Source of the DNA: JAHEZL01 sp964406465
GTDB taxonomy: Bacteria; Bacteroidota; Bacteroidia; Flavobacteriales_C; GCA-002722245
Assembly (NCBI GenBank): GCA_964406465.1
Contig: CAYORT010000017.1
Location: 6,127-70,126 of the forward strand
Reading direction: 5' to 3'
Length of the DNA stretch: 64,000 bases
Below, piece after piece: positions 34,692 through 43,692 of this stretch. Position 1 is the first letter of the stretch, and each line of letters starts with the position of its first letter. A model generated the notes under the pieces. The model made no database searches and was not told the DNA's origin. It worked only from the letters and a program-made list of their open reading frames with translations. Both the position numbers and the translations under genes were made by a program.

Positions 34692-35573
34692 ATGGCAGCA
34701 CACAAATCAGGTTTTGTAAATATTGTAGGGAGTCCAAATGTTGGTAAATCAACTTTGATGAATCAATTGGTGGGCGAGCGTTTGTCGATTATCACCTCAA
34801 AGGCACAAACCACTCGTCACCGCATCATGGGTATTGTGAACAGCGACGATTTTCAAATCGTTTATTCAGATACTCCAGGGATGATTAAACCCAATTACAA
34901 GTTGCAAGAAGGTATGATGCAATTTGTTACTACTGCCGTTTCTGATGCCGATGCTTTTTTAATGGTGACCGATGTTTTAGAAGAAAAACCAGCCAATGAA
35001 GAGTTGTGGGATAAGGTAGCAAAAACAAAAACGCCAAAACTCTTAATCATCAATAAGATTGATTTGGTTGACCAGAAGAAATTAGAAGAGATAGTAGAAG
35101 GTTGGGCAAAGAAATTACCCGGAGTGAGCATTCTTCCTATTTCAGCTTTGAATGGCATTAACCACGAATTTGTGTTGCAGTGGATTTTGAAGAATTTGCC
35201 CGAAGGTCCGCCTTATTTCGAGAAAGATCAACTCACCGATAAATCAGAAAGATTCTTTGCTTGCGAAATCATTCGTGAAAAAATATTATTGAATTACGAT
35301 AAAGAGATTCCTTACAGCGTTGAGGTAGAAGTGGAGTCGTTTAAACGAGAAAAGAAAATTACCAGAATTGCCGCTGTGATTTATGTAGCTCGAGATTCTC
35401 AAAAATCGATTGTTATTGGTCACCAAGGTGCCATGTTAAAAAAGGTGGGCACACAAGCTAGAAAAGATTTAGAGCAATTCTTGCAAGAAAAAGTGTTTTT
35501 AGAAATATTTGTTAAAGTGCAGAAAGAGTGGAGAAGCGATGATAAACAATTAAAGAGATTCGGTTATTTATAA
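34692..35573 (+). CDS. era: GTPase Era
   Basis: Ras-like GTPase that binds the 3' end of 16S rRNA during 30S assembly; 293 residues, the usual size. G1 GSPNVGKST (about 13-21), G2 TTRHRIMG, G3 DTPG, G4 NKID and G5 SALNG are all present. The C-terminal KH domain includes IVIGHQGAMLKKVGTQARKDLE. It follows ispE on the same strand by 28 bp. A palindromic repeat follows the stop. Confidence 0.97.
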   Translation: MAAHKSGFVNIVGSPNVGKSTLMNQLVGERLSIITSKAQTTRHRIMGIVNSDDFQIVYSDTPGMIKPNYKLQEGMMQFVTTAVSDADAFLMVTDVLEEKPANEELWDKVAKTKTPKLLIINKIDLVDQKKLEEIVEGWAKKLPGVSILPISALNGINHEFVLQWILKNLPEGPPYFEKDQLTDKSERFFACEIIREKILLNYDKEIPYSVEVEVESFKREKKITRIAAVIYVARDSQKSIVIGHQGAMLKKVGTQARKDLEQFLQEKVFLEIFVKVQKEWRSDDKQLKRFGYL

Positions 35574-35577
35574 TTGA

Positions 35578-35650
35578 GTTCAAAGTTTAATGTTCAAGGT
35601 TCAAAGTTAGCTAACCTTAAACCTTAAACATTGAACATTGAACATTGAAC
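35578..35650. repeat. TTCAATG-family palindromic repeat between era and the gldA-like gene
   Basis: Left words GTTCAAAGTTTAATG and GTTCAAGGTTCAAAG, centre GTTAGCTAAC, then right words CCTTAAACATTGAAC repeated. The centre makes a perfect 10-bp palindrome. Confidence 0.85.
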
Positions 35651-35659
35651 AAAGAAAAT

Positions 35660-36361
35660 ATGTCAATAGAAGTAAAAAAAATTACAAAAATATACGGCGA
35701 ACAAAAAGCGCTAAACGATGTGTCCTTCTCTATTCAATCGGGTGAAATTATTGGTTTTTTAGGTCCTAACGGTGCCGGAAAATCCACCTTGATGAAAATT
35801 ATTTCTTGTTACTTGCCACCTAGCTCTGGAACTGTTAAAGTATGCGGTTTAGATGTGATGGAACAATCTATGGAAGTAAGAAAAAAGGTGGGGTATTTGC
35901 CAGAACACAATCCGCTATATTTGGATATGTATGTTAAAGAATATTTGGAGTTTGTAGGCAAGTTTTATGGAGTAAAGAATTTAACGAATAGGGTGAAAGA
36001 GATGGTGGAGATAACAGGATTGACAATTGAACAAAGTAAAAAAATCGGACAACTATCAAAAGGATACCGTCAGCGTGTTGGATTGGCGCAGGCCATCATT
36101 CATGATCCACAAGTATTGATTTTAGATGAACCCACAACAGGCTTAGATCCTAATCAATTGGTAGAGATTCGAAATCTCATTAAAGAACTCGGTAAAAATA
36201 AAACAGTAATGCTCTCTACCCACATTATGCAAGAGGTTCAAGCCATTTGTGAAAGAGCAATTATCATCAATCACGGTAAAATTGTAGCTGATGATTCAAT
36301 CGCGAATTTGACTCAGAAAAATTCAAATTTAGAGAAGGTTTTTCAGCAGTTAACAAAATGA
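35660..36361 (+). CDS. gldA: ABC transporter ATPase, GldA-like
   Basis: Cytosolic ATPase of an ABC-2 type exporter; 233 residues from ATG 35660 (MSIEVKKITKIYGEQKAL). An upstream in-frame TTG belongs to the repeat. Walker A GPNGAGKST, signature LSKGYRQRVGLAQ, Walker B VLILDEPT and H-loop STHIMQEV are intact. The N-terminus and EHNPLYLDMYVKEYLEFVGKFYG follow GldA of gliding flavobacteria, which works with GldF/GldG. From memory GldA is about 300 residues; here roughly 60 residues between INHGKIVADDSI and the final LEKVFQQLTK are absent, so it is a short form. The permease genes are not adjacent; a lipoprotein gene overlaps the stop by 4 bp. Confidence 0.78.
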   Translation: MSIEVKKITKIYGEQKALNDVSFSIQSGEIIGFLGPNGAGKSTLMKIISCYLPPSSGTVKVCGLDVMEQSMEVRKKVGYLPEHNPLYLDMYVKEYLEFVGKFYGVKNLTNRVKEMVEITGLTIEQSKKIGQLSKGYRQRVGLAQAIIHDPQVLILDEPTTGLDPNQLVEIRNLIKELGKNKTVMLSTHIMQEVQAICERAIIINHGKIVADDSIANLTQKNSNLEKVFQQLTK

Positions 36362-37068
36362 TGCGCGCATTTCATTTTTTATTTATCGCTTTAATTTATT
36401 CTTGTGAATCAGGATCTGAGCCTCACGATATAGTTGCAAATAAGTTCGATTCAGTTGCAGTAAATCTTAAGGCAGATAGTTTGATTTTAGCAGAGCTTTA
36501 TAATGAAGAAGATAAACAATACAGTAATGAAGAATCTTATGATGGTTTTTGCGATTCATTGATAATAGCAGAAATTGATACATCAAATTTGGAAGGCAAA
36601 CGAACGAAGATTTTGAGAGAATTTAATTGCAATTATGGAGCAGCTGGAGCCACAAGTGATAGTTTGTTTGATTTAAATTACGACGGTCTAAAAGATTATG
36701 TAATATTTTATTATGGTCAATCAGGAACTGGATTAAAAAATAGAATGCAAGTCTATTTTTTTAACGATTCAACAAAGTGTTATTATTTAAATGAGCAGCT
36801 TTCTTCTTTACCTAATCCTACTTTTTACCTCAAATCAAAAAAAATAACTGGTTTTTATATAGGTAATGGAGGCGGAGGCGGAGGAAGATTGGAGTGGATC
36901 AACGATCAGTGGGTGGAGACTAAAGAATTTAGAGTGGATAATAACAATGATTCTACAGTCTGGGTGATTGATTTTCCATTAAAAAATAAGACTGAAAAGA
37001 TATTTCGACAATACCAATATCTGCCTCCGCAAGATATTCTTGAAAATAAATATTACTTTGAGGATTAA
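36358..37068 (+). CDS. putative lipoprotein with EF-hand-like loop
   Basis: A 236-residue protein starting ATGATG, overlapping the gldA-like stop by 4 bp and so translationally coupled. The signal peptide ends LIYSC, indicating a lipoprotein. The central SLFDLNYDGLKDYVIFYYG carries a D-x-N-x-D-G-x-x-D calcium-binding loop as in FG-GAP/VCBS proteins, and a glycine run (NGGGGGGRLEW) follows. I do not recognise the family. The coupling suggests a link with the transporter, but this is only context. Confidence 0.75.
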   Translation: MMRAFHFLFIALIYSCESGSEPHDIVANKFDSVAVNLKADSLILAELYNEEDKQYSNEESYDGFCDSLIIAEIDTSNLEGKRTKILREFNCNYGAAGATSDSLFDLNYDGLKDYVIFYYGQSGTGLKNRMQVYFFNDSTKCYYLNEQLSSLPNPTFYLKSKKITGFYIGNGGGGGGRLEWINDQWVETKEFRVDNNNDSTVWVIDFPLKNKTEKIFRQYQYLPPQDILENKYYFED

Positions 37069-37150
37069 AACCTTCAAAATAATTTCATAAAAGGAATTAA
37101 GTTTTGTTAATTTGTCACGCTTTAAAAATTTTAAAAAATTAATATAACAC

Positions 37151-38416
37151 ATGGCTAATTACTTATTTACTTCCGAATCAGTATCAGAAGGGCATCCTGA
37201 TAAAGTTGCCGATCAAATTTCCGACGCGCTTGTTGATGAATATCTAAGAAGAGACCCTTCTTCAAGAATCGCTTGCGAAACTTTAGTAACCACAGGTTTA
37301 ACTGTTTTGGCAGGTGAAGTAACTTGCAACGGACACTTCGATCAACAAGAAGTTGCTCGTAGAGTAATCAAAAGAATTGGATACAATAAAGCCGAATATA
37401 TGTTTGATGCCGATTCTTGTGGTATCATTTCTTCTATTCACGGTCAGTCTCCCGATATCGCTCAAGGTGTTGATGAAGGTGCTGGTTTGCACGCTGAACA
37501 AGGTGCTGGTGACCAAGGGATGATGTTTGGTTATGCTACAGTTGAATCTGCTAACTATATGCCTTTGGCTTTAGATATCGCTCATAAATTATTGATTGAA
37601 TTGGCTGCTATCCGCAAGGAAGGTAAACAAATGAAATATTTGAGACCCGATGCTAAATCTCAAGTTACTATCGAGTACAACGACAAAAATCAACCAGTAA
37701 GAATTGATACTATCGTTGTTTCTACTCAACATGATGATTTCGATAAAGAAGATAAAATGTTGAAGAAAATTGCTGCTGATGTTAAAGCTATCTTGATGCC
37801 AAGAGTACTTTCTAAATTATCTGCTGCAAACAAAAAACTATTCGGTAAAGACATCATCTACCACATCAACCCAACTGGTAAATTCGTAATTGGTGGTCCT
37901 CACGGTGATACTGGTTTAACTGGTAGAAAAATCATCGTTGATACATACGGTGGTAAAGGTGCTCACGGTGGTGGTGCATTCTCTGGAAAAGATTCTTCAA
38001 AAGTTGACCGTTCTGCGGCATATGCTACTCGTCACATCGCTAAAAACTTAGTAGCTGCTGGTGTAGCTGATGAGGTTTTGGTTCAAGTTGCTTACGCAAT
38101 TGGTGTTGCTAAACCAGTAGGTTTATATGTTAACACTTACGGTACAGCAAAAGTGAAATTAACCGACGGCGAAATCGCTCAAAAAGTAAATAAATTGTTC
38201 GATATGCGTCCGGCTGCTATCATCGAAAGATTTGGTTTAAGATACCCTATCTTCGGAGAAACTGCTGCTTACGGCCACATGGGAAGAACTTCTTATGAGA
38301 AAGAAGTTGAGCTTCTTTACAACGGTAAAAAATCTAAGAAAAAAGTTACCTTCTTCGGATGGGAGAAATTAGATTACGTTGATAAAATCAAAAAAGAATT
38401 CGCTATCAAAAAATAG
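37151..38416 (+). CDS. metK: S-adenosylmethionine synthetase
   Basis: Makes S-adenosylmethionine from ATP and methionine; cytosolic, 421 residues. Motifs: SESVSEGHPDKVADQISD near the N-terminus, GAGDQGMMFGYA (about 118-129), and the P-loop-like GGGAFSGKDSSKVDRS. Residues around GGPHGDTGLTGRKIIVD are typical. Codon use is strongly biased, as for abundant proteins. The 82-bp upstream gap is AT-rich and too short for the known SAM riboswitches. A strong terminator follows. Confidence 0.97.
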   Translation: MANYLFTSESVSEGHPDKVADQISDALVDEYLRRDPSSRIACETLVTTGLTVLAGEVTCNGHFDQQEVARRVIKRIGYNKAEYMFDADSCGIISSIHGQSPDIAQGVDEGAGLHAEQGAGDQGMMFGYATVESANYMPLALDIAHKLLIELAAIRKEGKQMKYLRPDAKSQVTIEYNDKNQPVRIDTIVVSTQHDDFDKEDKMLKKIAADVKAILMPRVLSKLSAANKKLFGKDIIYHINPTGKFVIGGPHGDTGLTGRKIIVDTYGGKGAHGGGAFSGKDSSKVDRSAAYATRHIAKNLVAAGVADEVLVQVAYAIGVAKPVGLYVNTYGTAKVKLTDGEIAQKVNKLFDMRPAAIIERFGLRYPIFGETAAYGHMGRTSYEKEVELLYNGKKSKKKVTFFGWEKLDYVDKIKKEFAIKK

Positions 38417-38434
38417 TTGATTTTAATATTTAGA

Positions 38435-38472
38435 GAAAGCCTTCCGTCGAAAGACGGAGGGCTTTTTTTTTT
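38435..38472 (+). terminator. rho-independent terminator after metK
   Basis: AAAGCCTTCCGTC, loop GAAA, GACGGAGGGCTTT, then a run of T. A strong GC-rich stem 19 bp after the metK stop. Confidence 0.92.
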
Positions 38473-38548
38473 GGCCTCAAATCTCACTCTCACTCTTCCT
38501 CTTGGGTTACCTTTTTCATTTTCAAGAATGAATTAAAAAAACATTCTT

Positions 38549-39436
38549 ATGAAAATGAAATATGTAATTCTATCAAGCGCTTTTTTAGGTGCAATATTGG
38601 TTTCTTGTGGCGGTGAATCTGCTGTAGATTATAATGCAAAAGCATATAGCGAAAATCAAGAGGTTGCCGACACCGCCTTATCATCGCTAGCAGCAGTGGA
38701 GGATTTTCAATCGAATAGAAAGTTTGTTAGAACAGCCGATTTGAAATTTAAAGTTAAAGATGTACGATCTGCCACTTATGTAATAGAGGATGTTGTAGCC
38801 AAAAACAATGGCTTCGTCACTCATACCAATTTGGCTAGCACTATTTCTTATGTTAATACAGTTGCGGTAAGCGAAGATTCATCTAAAGAAATCACCCATT
38901 ATTCAGTAGACAATACCATAGAAATTCGAGTGCCTAATAGTCACTTAGACGATGCATTAAAACAAATGAGTGGATTGGTAGAATTTCTTGATTACAGAAA
39001 TATCAATGCCGATGATGTTACCTTGAAAATGTTGGCAAATAGATTAACCCAAAAAAGAGTAAGTACACATGAGCAACGCTTAGATAACGCCGATCACGTG
39101 AAAGCTAAACTTCAACAAAAAGTAGAAGCCGAAAATTACTTATTGCAAGCTGAGGAGCAGAAAGATCAGGCTTTGGTAGCCAATTTAAGTATTCAAGATC
39201 AAGTGGATTTTAGCACGATAAAAATCTATTTATATCAACGCCCGAGCATCAAAGAAGAATTAGTTGTAAGCGAAAAAACAATCGAACCATATGAGCCTCC
39301 CTTCTATGAAAAAATAGGTGATGCGTTGAAAGCAGGATTGAATACTGTTGAAGTTATTTTCCTTGCTATGATGAGTGTTTGGTGGTTGTGGGTATTGGCA
39401 ATCGTTGGATACTTTGGGTATAAAAAATTGAAGTAA
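38549..39436 (+). CDS. DUF4349-type membrane lipoprotein
   Basis: A 295-residue protein. The signal peptide ends ILVSC (lipobox), then RTADLKFKVKDVRSATYVIEDVVAKNNGFV, characteristic of DUF4349, a central coiled-coil region (about 170-215, LLQAEEQKDQALVANL), a beta part FSTIKIYLYQRP, and a C-terminal membrane helix (about 268-290, VIFLAMMSVWWLWVLAIVGYF). It is likely anchored in the envelope with its body outside the cytoplasm. Function unknown. A short inverted repeat AAGAATG...CATTCTT ends at the start codon. Confidence 0.83.
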   Translation: MKMKYVILSSAFLGAILVSCGGESAVDYNAKAYSENQEVADTALSSLAAVEDFQSNRKFVRTADLKFKVKDVRSATYVIEDVVAKNNGFVTHTNLASTISYVNTVAVSEDSSKEITHYSVDNTIEIRVPNSHLDDALKQMSGLVEFLDYRNINADDVTLKMLANRLTQKRVSTHEQRLDNADHVKAKLQQKVEAENYLLQAEEQKDQALVANLSIQDQVDFSTIKIYLYQRPSIKEELVVSEKTIEPYEPPFYEKIGDALKAGLNTVEVIFLAMMSVWWLWVLAIVGYFGYKKLK

Positions 39437-39462
39437 AAATTTTAAGTAATGGTTATCTCCCA

Positions 39463-39609
39463 TTTCTCCTCGGAGGAGGAGAGTGTGTAAAAGCCTGTGA
39501 AGGGGGAAGAGGATGGATTCTGATATTTGAAGAAAAGGAAAGTAATCTATTTTAATCCATCCTCTTTCAGCCCGCAAGCAAAATCGCACTCTCCTCCTCC
39601 GAGGAGAAA
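39463..39609. repeat. long inverted repeat with nested inner arms
   Basis: Outer 23-nt arms at 39463-39485 and 39587-39609 (core CTCCTCGGAGGAG) are perfect inverted copies. Inner 13-nt arms AAGAGGATGGATT (39507-39519) and AATCCATCCTCTT (39554-39566) also pair, giving one long cruciform- or hairpin-forming unit. Confidence 0.85.
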
Positions 39610-39681
39610 CCCATACTGCTTAGAAGTTTATTCTCGATTCATAATATGTATTAGAATTGTTTTTTATTTTACTTTTAATCT

Positions 39682-39765
39682 ATGAGAAAATTATTGTTTT
39701 GGGTTTTGATGGGGGTGAGTTTGGTGGGGAAGGGTGTTGGTGGTTGCTGGGTGTTTTGGATATAG
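39682..39765 (+). other. possible 27-codon ORF or signal-peptide remnant
   Basis: ATG to TAG, product starting MRKLLFWVLMGVSLVGKG and rich in Gly, Val and Trp. It could be a tiny membrane peptide or the leftover start of a secreted-protein gene. No ribosome-site or coding evidence decides this. Confidence 0.2.
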
Positions 39766-39799
39766 AAAACTAAAGTGCAAATTTTAAAAAGAAGTGAGG

Positions 39800-39896
39800 G
39801 CAATAGTTCCTTCGGAGTACCTCAGGATGACAACTATTCTTGATAATTGGTGCTTACCTAGTATGTCATCCTGAGGTACTCCGAAGGAACTATTGC
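39800..39896. repeat. 33-bp perfect inverted repeat
   Basis: Arms 39800-39832 and 39864-39896 (core CCTCAGGATGACA / TGTCATCCTGAGG) pair without mismatch around a 31-nt loop. Palindromes with CATCCTGAGG-type words are found between genes in many Bacteroidota. It lies beyond the 3' ends of two convergent genes. Confidence 0.9.
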
Positions 39897-39917
39897 ACTG
39901 CTTTTGTTCTAGAAAAT

Positions 39918-41153
39918 CTACCTATTCAAATAAACCAACTCACTCATCTTCCCCTCATCAAAAACTTCATTCGCAATATCTTGAATTTGCCTTGAAGTAA
40001 TCGCATTTATTTTAGTGTAAATCTCGCTGAGTAAATCAACTTTTCCATAAGTCACTAAACTCTTTCCGTGCGATAGCATAACGCTAGATCGGTTTTCATT
40101 TGCCATCGTTATTTGTCCGATGATTTGTTGTTTTGCTGCCGATAATTGTTGCGCAGAAAGTTTTTTATCGCGCAGTTTTTTCAATTCTTTTTTTACCAAC
40201 GATACTGTTTTATCGAGTTGCGTTTTGTCGGTTCCTAAATAAATAGAAAACATGCCTGCTTCAATAAACGGACTGTAATTCGCTTCTATGTTGTAGGTCA
40301 AGCCGTGCTTTTCTCTAATCTCTAAATTCAAAATGGAATTCATTGCCGGTCCGCCCAAAACATTCGTCAGCAATGTCATTGCTGTTTTCTTGTTGTCTTT
40401 TAATGCATAGGCTGAATTGCCCAGTACATAATGACTTTGCGATGTTTTTTTCTTGTAGGTTTTGTGAAATCCGAAAGCAGGAATTACTCTTTTCTTTTCT
40501 ATGTTTCTAGTCGCAACTGAATATTTCCCAAATGCTTTTTCCAATTTAATGGTAAGCTCTTTTTGAGAAATATTGCCTACACTGCTCAATACAAAATTGT
40601 TGAGCGTATAGTGTTTTTGCATAAAGTTGCGAATGTCTTTTTGCGTAAATTTTTGAATTGATTCCTTTGTGCCTAAAATGTCTCTACCTATGGCGTGATT
40701 GGGAAACAATAGGCGCTCGAAGTCTTCTGTAATTAGGTCGCTCGGACTATCTTGATAAGATTGAATCTCATCAACAATCACCACTTTTTCTTTTTCAATT
40801 TCCTTTTTCGGGAAAGTAGAATTGAAAAAAATATCGGCCAATAGATCAACGCTGATGTCGTAATGTTCTTTTAAAAAAGCAGCAAAAACACAAGTGTCTT
40901 CTTTGGTGGTATAGGCATTTATTTCGCCGCCAACCGAGTCGATTCTGCTTAATATATCAAAGGCATTATTATTCTTTGTTCCTTTAAAAATAACGTGCTC
41001 TATGAAGTGAGCTAAGCCATGCTCGTGCTCTTCCTCATCACCCGAACCTGCATTAACAATAATGCCCAAATGACAAACATTGCTGTGCGTGTAATTTTGA
41101 TGAATTACTCTTATGCCATTTGATAAAGTGAAAATGCTGAACTCTCTAAACAT
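39918..41153 (-). CDS. M16-family zinc peptidase
   Basis: A 411-residue metallopeptidase of the pitrilysin/mitochondrial-processing type. The inverted zinc motif is H49-FIE-H53 (GLAHFIEHVIFKGT), followed by the distal Glu region EKEKVVIVDEIQSYQDSPS. The C-terminal inactive repeat has GGPAMNSILNLEIREKHGLTYNI. No signal peptide is seen, so it is probably cytosolic. It starts 12 bp after lhgO and is likely the last gene of an MFS-lhgO-peptidase operon. Confidence 0.92.
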   Translation of the reverse strand: MFREFSIFTLSNGIRVIHQNYTHSNVCHLGIIVNAGSGDEEEHEHGLAHFIEHVIFKGTKNNNAFDILSRIDSVGGEINAYTTKEDTCVFAAFLKEHYDISVDLLADIFFNSTFPKKEIEKEKVVIVDEIQSYQDSPSDLITEDFERLLFPNHAIGRDILGTKESIQKFTQKDIRNFMQKHYTLNNFVLSSVGNISQKELTIKLEKAFGKYSVATRNIEKKRVIPAFGFHKTYKKKTSQSHYVLGNSAYALKDNKKTAMTLLTNVLGGPAMNSILNLEIREKHGLTYNIEANYSPFIEAGMFSIYLGTDKTQLDKTVSLVKKELKKLRDKKLSAQQLSAAKQQIIGQITMANENRSSVMLSHGKSLVTYGKVDLLSEIYTKINAITSRQIQDIANEVFDEGKMSELVYLNR

Positions 41154-41165
41154 GAGTTGAAGTTA

Positions 41166-42380
41166 CTATAAAATGTTTTGTTTCTTGATTTCATCCACGA
41201 TATGTCTTCCAATAGCCAATGATGCTGTAGCCGCAGGCGAAGGTGCATTGAGCACATGCACGTGTTTGTTTTTAAATTCAATTTTAAAATCGGCAATCAT
41301 TTTACCTTGCGCATCCAAAGCCTGCGCTCTCACTCCTGCACGCGCTGGTTGAATGTCTTCAAGAGTTAAATCGGGAATTAATTTCTGCAACGATTCTAAA
41401 AATAATTGCTTTGAAAATGCTCTTTTGTATTCTTGTAATCCTTGTTTCCAGTGGTTTTTAAATAAAATCCAGGTGCCTTTATAAGTTAAAGATTCAACAG
41501 TGTCGCGCAAGCTGAAGGCAGTGCGCGTATAGCCTTCACGCTTGAAGGAGAAAACTGCATTCGGACCGCATTCTACGTTGCCGTCGATCATGCGTGTGAA
41601 GTGCACACCCAGAAATGGAAAGTCGGGATCGGGAACGGGGTAAATCAAGTTGCGTACTTTCTTTTTCCCTTTTTCGCTTAGTTCGTAATAATCGCCTCTA
41701 AATGGAACTATTTTCATGCCCGGATTCAATTTGTCTTTACTTGCAATGCGATCGCAATGTAAACCAGCACATGCGATTACTACATTTCCTTGAATGATTT
41801 TTTGATTTGTGGTGATAAATGAAGTGCCATTTTTCTCTTCAATTTTTTCACATTTTTCACCTATAAAAATTTTGTTTTTGTTGCTTGCTTTTAGCACTAG
41901 TTGTGCTAACTTATTGCATACTTCTTTGTAGTTGATGATGCCCGAAGAAGGAACCCAAATTCCCGCAATGCCTGTGCAATAGGGTTCAATTTCTTTAATT
42001 CTTTTGGCGTCTATTTTTTCTATTCCCGGCACTTTGTTTTGCACGCCGTTTTGGTAAATCTTTTCCAGATTTTTTAATTCTTTTTCTTCGGTGGCTACGA
42101 TGATTTTTCCGCAAATATCGTGAGGGATACTGTGTTCTTTTGCAAAAGCAACCATTTCTTCTTTTCCTTCTAAACAAAGGATGGCTTTTTTAGAGCCCGG
42201 AGTATAATACAATCCCGAATGAAGAACTCCAGAATTGTGTCCGGTTTGATGCTCTCCCAATACTTTTTCTTTCTCAATAACGGCAATAGAATATTGAGGA
42301 AACTCTTTGGTTAATTGAAATGCGGTTGCTAATCCTACAATGCCACCACCAATAATAACGATATCAAATTTTTGATCCAT
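41166..42380 (-). CDS. lhgO: L-2-hydroxyglutarate oxidase / dehydrogenase
   Basis: FAD enzyme oxidising L-2-hydroxyglutarate to 2-oxoglutarate, passing electrons to the membrane quinone pool; 404 residues from ATG 42378-42380 (MDQKFDIVIIGGGIVGLATA), which carries the GxGxxG dinucleotide site. An upstream TTG frame lies in the neighbouring gene. Further family motifs: GHNSGVLHSGLYYTPGSKKA, VPFRGDYYELSE, FLGVHFTRMIDGNVECGPNA and APSPAATASLAIG. The start overlaps the transporter gene's end by 17 bp. Confidence 0.93.
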   Translation of the reverse strand: MDQKFDIVIIGGGIVGLATAFQLTKEFPQYSIAVIEKEKVLGEHQTGHNSGVLHSGLYYTPGSKKAILCLEGKEEMVAFAKEHSIPHDICGKIIVATEEKELKNLEKIYQNGVQNKVPGIEKIDAKRIKEIEPYCTGIAGIWVPSSGIINYKEVCNKLAQLVLKASNKNKIFIGEKCEKIEEKNGTSFITTNQKIIQGNVVIACAGLHCDRIASKDKLNPGMKIVPFRGDYYELSEKGKKKVRNLIYPVPDPDFPFLGVHFTRMIDGNVECGPNAVFSFKREGYTRTAFSLRDTVESLTYKGTWILFKNHWKQGLQEYKRAFSKQLFLESLQKLIPDLTLEDIQPARAGVRAQALDAQGKMIADFKIEFKNKHVHVLNAPSPAATASLAIGRHIVDEIKKQNIL

Positions 42381-43641
42381 GGAGCTTGCTAATTTTCTGA
42401 GTTTTTCTGAGCATAATAATAGCGACAACAAAAATAGCGGAAAGTACTAAAATACTGTTTCTTGAATCGCCTAAAAATGAAACGGCAGCAGCCATGAGCA
42501 TTCCTGTGGCAGTGGCAAGTTTTTCGGCAATGTCATAAAAGCTAAAGAAGGAAGCGTGGTCATGTGTTTGGGGTAATATTTTTGAGTAGGTAGAGCGAGC
42601 CAAAGATTGCGCTCCGGCCATGGCAAAGCCTAAGCAAATACCAACAATGTAAAATAGTGTAGAGTTTACAACAAAAACTACCGATAAGCAGATGAAAACA
42701 AAAATGATTAAGGGAACAAAAAGTGCATTAAAGTTTCCTTTCTTTTTAGATAGCCAGGCGAAGAAATTAGCGCCAATGATTCCGGCTACTTGAATTATTA
42801 AGGCTACAATTATAAGATCGCTGCTTTCAACGCCTAAATTTTCTAAGGCAAATAAGGGTGCAATTAAAACAAGGGTTTGTAATCCCATGCTGATGAAGAA
42901 ATAGGTGATGATAAATTGGTGCAGTGCTTCCTGGGTTTTAATTTGAGTCCAGACTTTCTTGGTTTCTTTGAATCCGTTTTTAATCACTTCACTATAAGAC
43001 ACCTTAATTTTTTGCTCCTTTGGTAAGTGCTTAAATGTGTATTGCGAGAATAAAAGCCACCATGCGCCAACGGCTACAAAGCCCCATGAGAATACTTCAA
43101 TGGTGCTATTGAATCCTAATTCTTTGTGAAAAGAAGAAGCGATAACTATTAAGATTAGTAATATAGAACTTCCAAAATATCCTGTAGCAAATCCTCTAGC
43201 GCTTAATTTATCTTGATCTTCGGTCGAAGCAATTTCAGGAAGGAAGGCATTGTAAAATACTATACTTCCCGAATAGCCAATCATGGCGATGGCTGCGGCA
43301 ATTATTCCCAATTCAATTCTATTTTCATTGAAGAAAAAAAGTGAGAAACAGGCTGCCGAACCAATGAGTGTAAAGAGTTTCATGAAGAACTTTTTACGAT
43401 TGCCATAATCGGCAATACCAGATAGGATAGGAGAAAGAAAAACAATGATTAAATAAGAAATGCCAATTGCCAGTTGAAACATGGCTTCGCTGCTTCTTAT
43501 TTTTGTGCCAAAGGCAATTGAACCATTGGGTACCATAGCGGCGAATAAAGAGGGAAAAATGGTGCTGTTGATGATTAGGTAATAAGCAGAGTTGGCGCAA
43601 TCAAATATCACCCATCCTTTTTGTGCTTTGGTCAACTTCAT
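42364..43641 (-). CDS. MFS transporter, UMF1/Atg22 type
   Basis: An inner-membrane transporter of about 425 residues starting at ATG 43639-43641 (MKLTKAQKGWVIFDCANSAYY). The motif W-x-x-Y/F-D-x-A-N-S-A-Y is a hallmark of the Atg22/UMF1 family; yeast Atg22 exports amino acids from the vacuole. About twelve hydrophobic segments are spread over the length, with the loop SGIADYGNRKKFFMK between helices 2 and 3. The substrate is unknown. It is followed by lhgO with a 17-bp overlap. A promoter with a terminator-like hairpin lies in the 5' region. Confidence 0.88.
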   Translation of the reverse strand: MKLTKAQKGWVIFDCANSAYYLIINSTIFPSLFAAMVPNGSIAFGTKIRSSEAMFQLAIGISYLIIVFLSPILSGIADYGNRKKFFMKLFTLIGSAACFSLFFFNENRIELGIIAAAIAMIGYSGSIVFYNAFLPEIASTEDQDKLSARGFATGYFGSSILLILIVIASSFHKELGFNSTIEVFSWGFVAVGAWWLLFSQYTFKHLPKEQKIKVSYSEVIKNGFKETKKVWTQIKTQEALHQFIITYFFISMGLQTLVLIAPLFALENLGVESSDLIIVALIIQVAGIIGANFFAWLSKKKGNFNALFVPLIIFVFICLSVVFVVNSTLFYIVGICLGFAMAGAQSLARSTYSKILPQTHDHASFFSFYDIAEKLATATGMLMAAAVSFLGDSRNSILVLSAIFVVAIIMLRKTQKISKLHGSKI

Positions 43642-43692
43642 AAGTGAAAGGTAAAAGTTAAATGCCAAAAGCCAAAACCAATGCTAATAAAA

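Larger units (their letters stand above)
39437..39917. other. 481-bp intergenic repeat island
   Basis: The longest gene-free stretch in the window. It holds two long inverted repeats (listed separately) and, between them, a possible 27-codon reading frame at 39682-39765 (begins MRKLLFWVLMGVSLVG) that looks like the signal-peptide end of a lost gene. No RNA gene is recognised. Confidence 0.7.

Noticed and set aside
37069..37150. Possible SAM riboswitch before metK
   Set aside because: Only 82 AT-rich bases with no convincing stems, aptamer core or terminator were seen.
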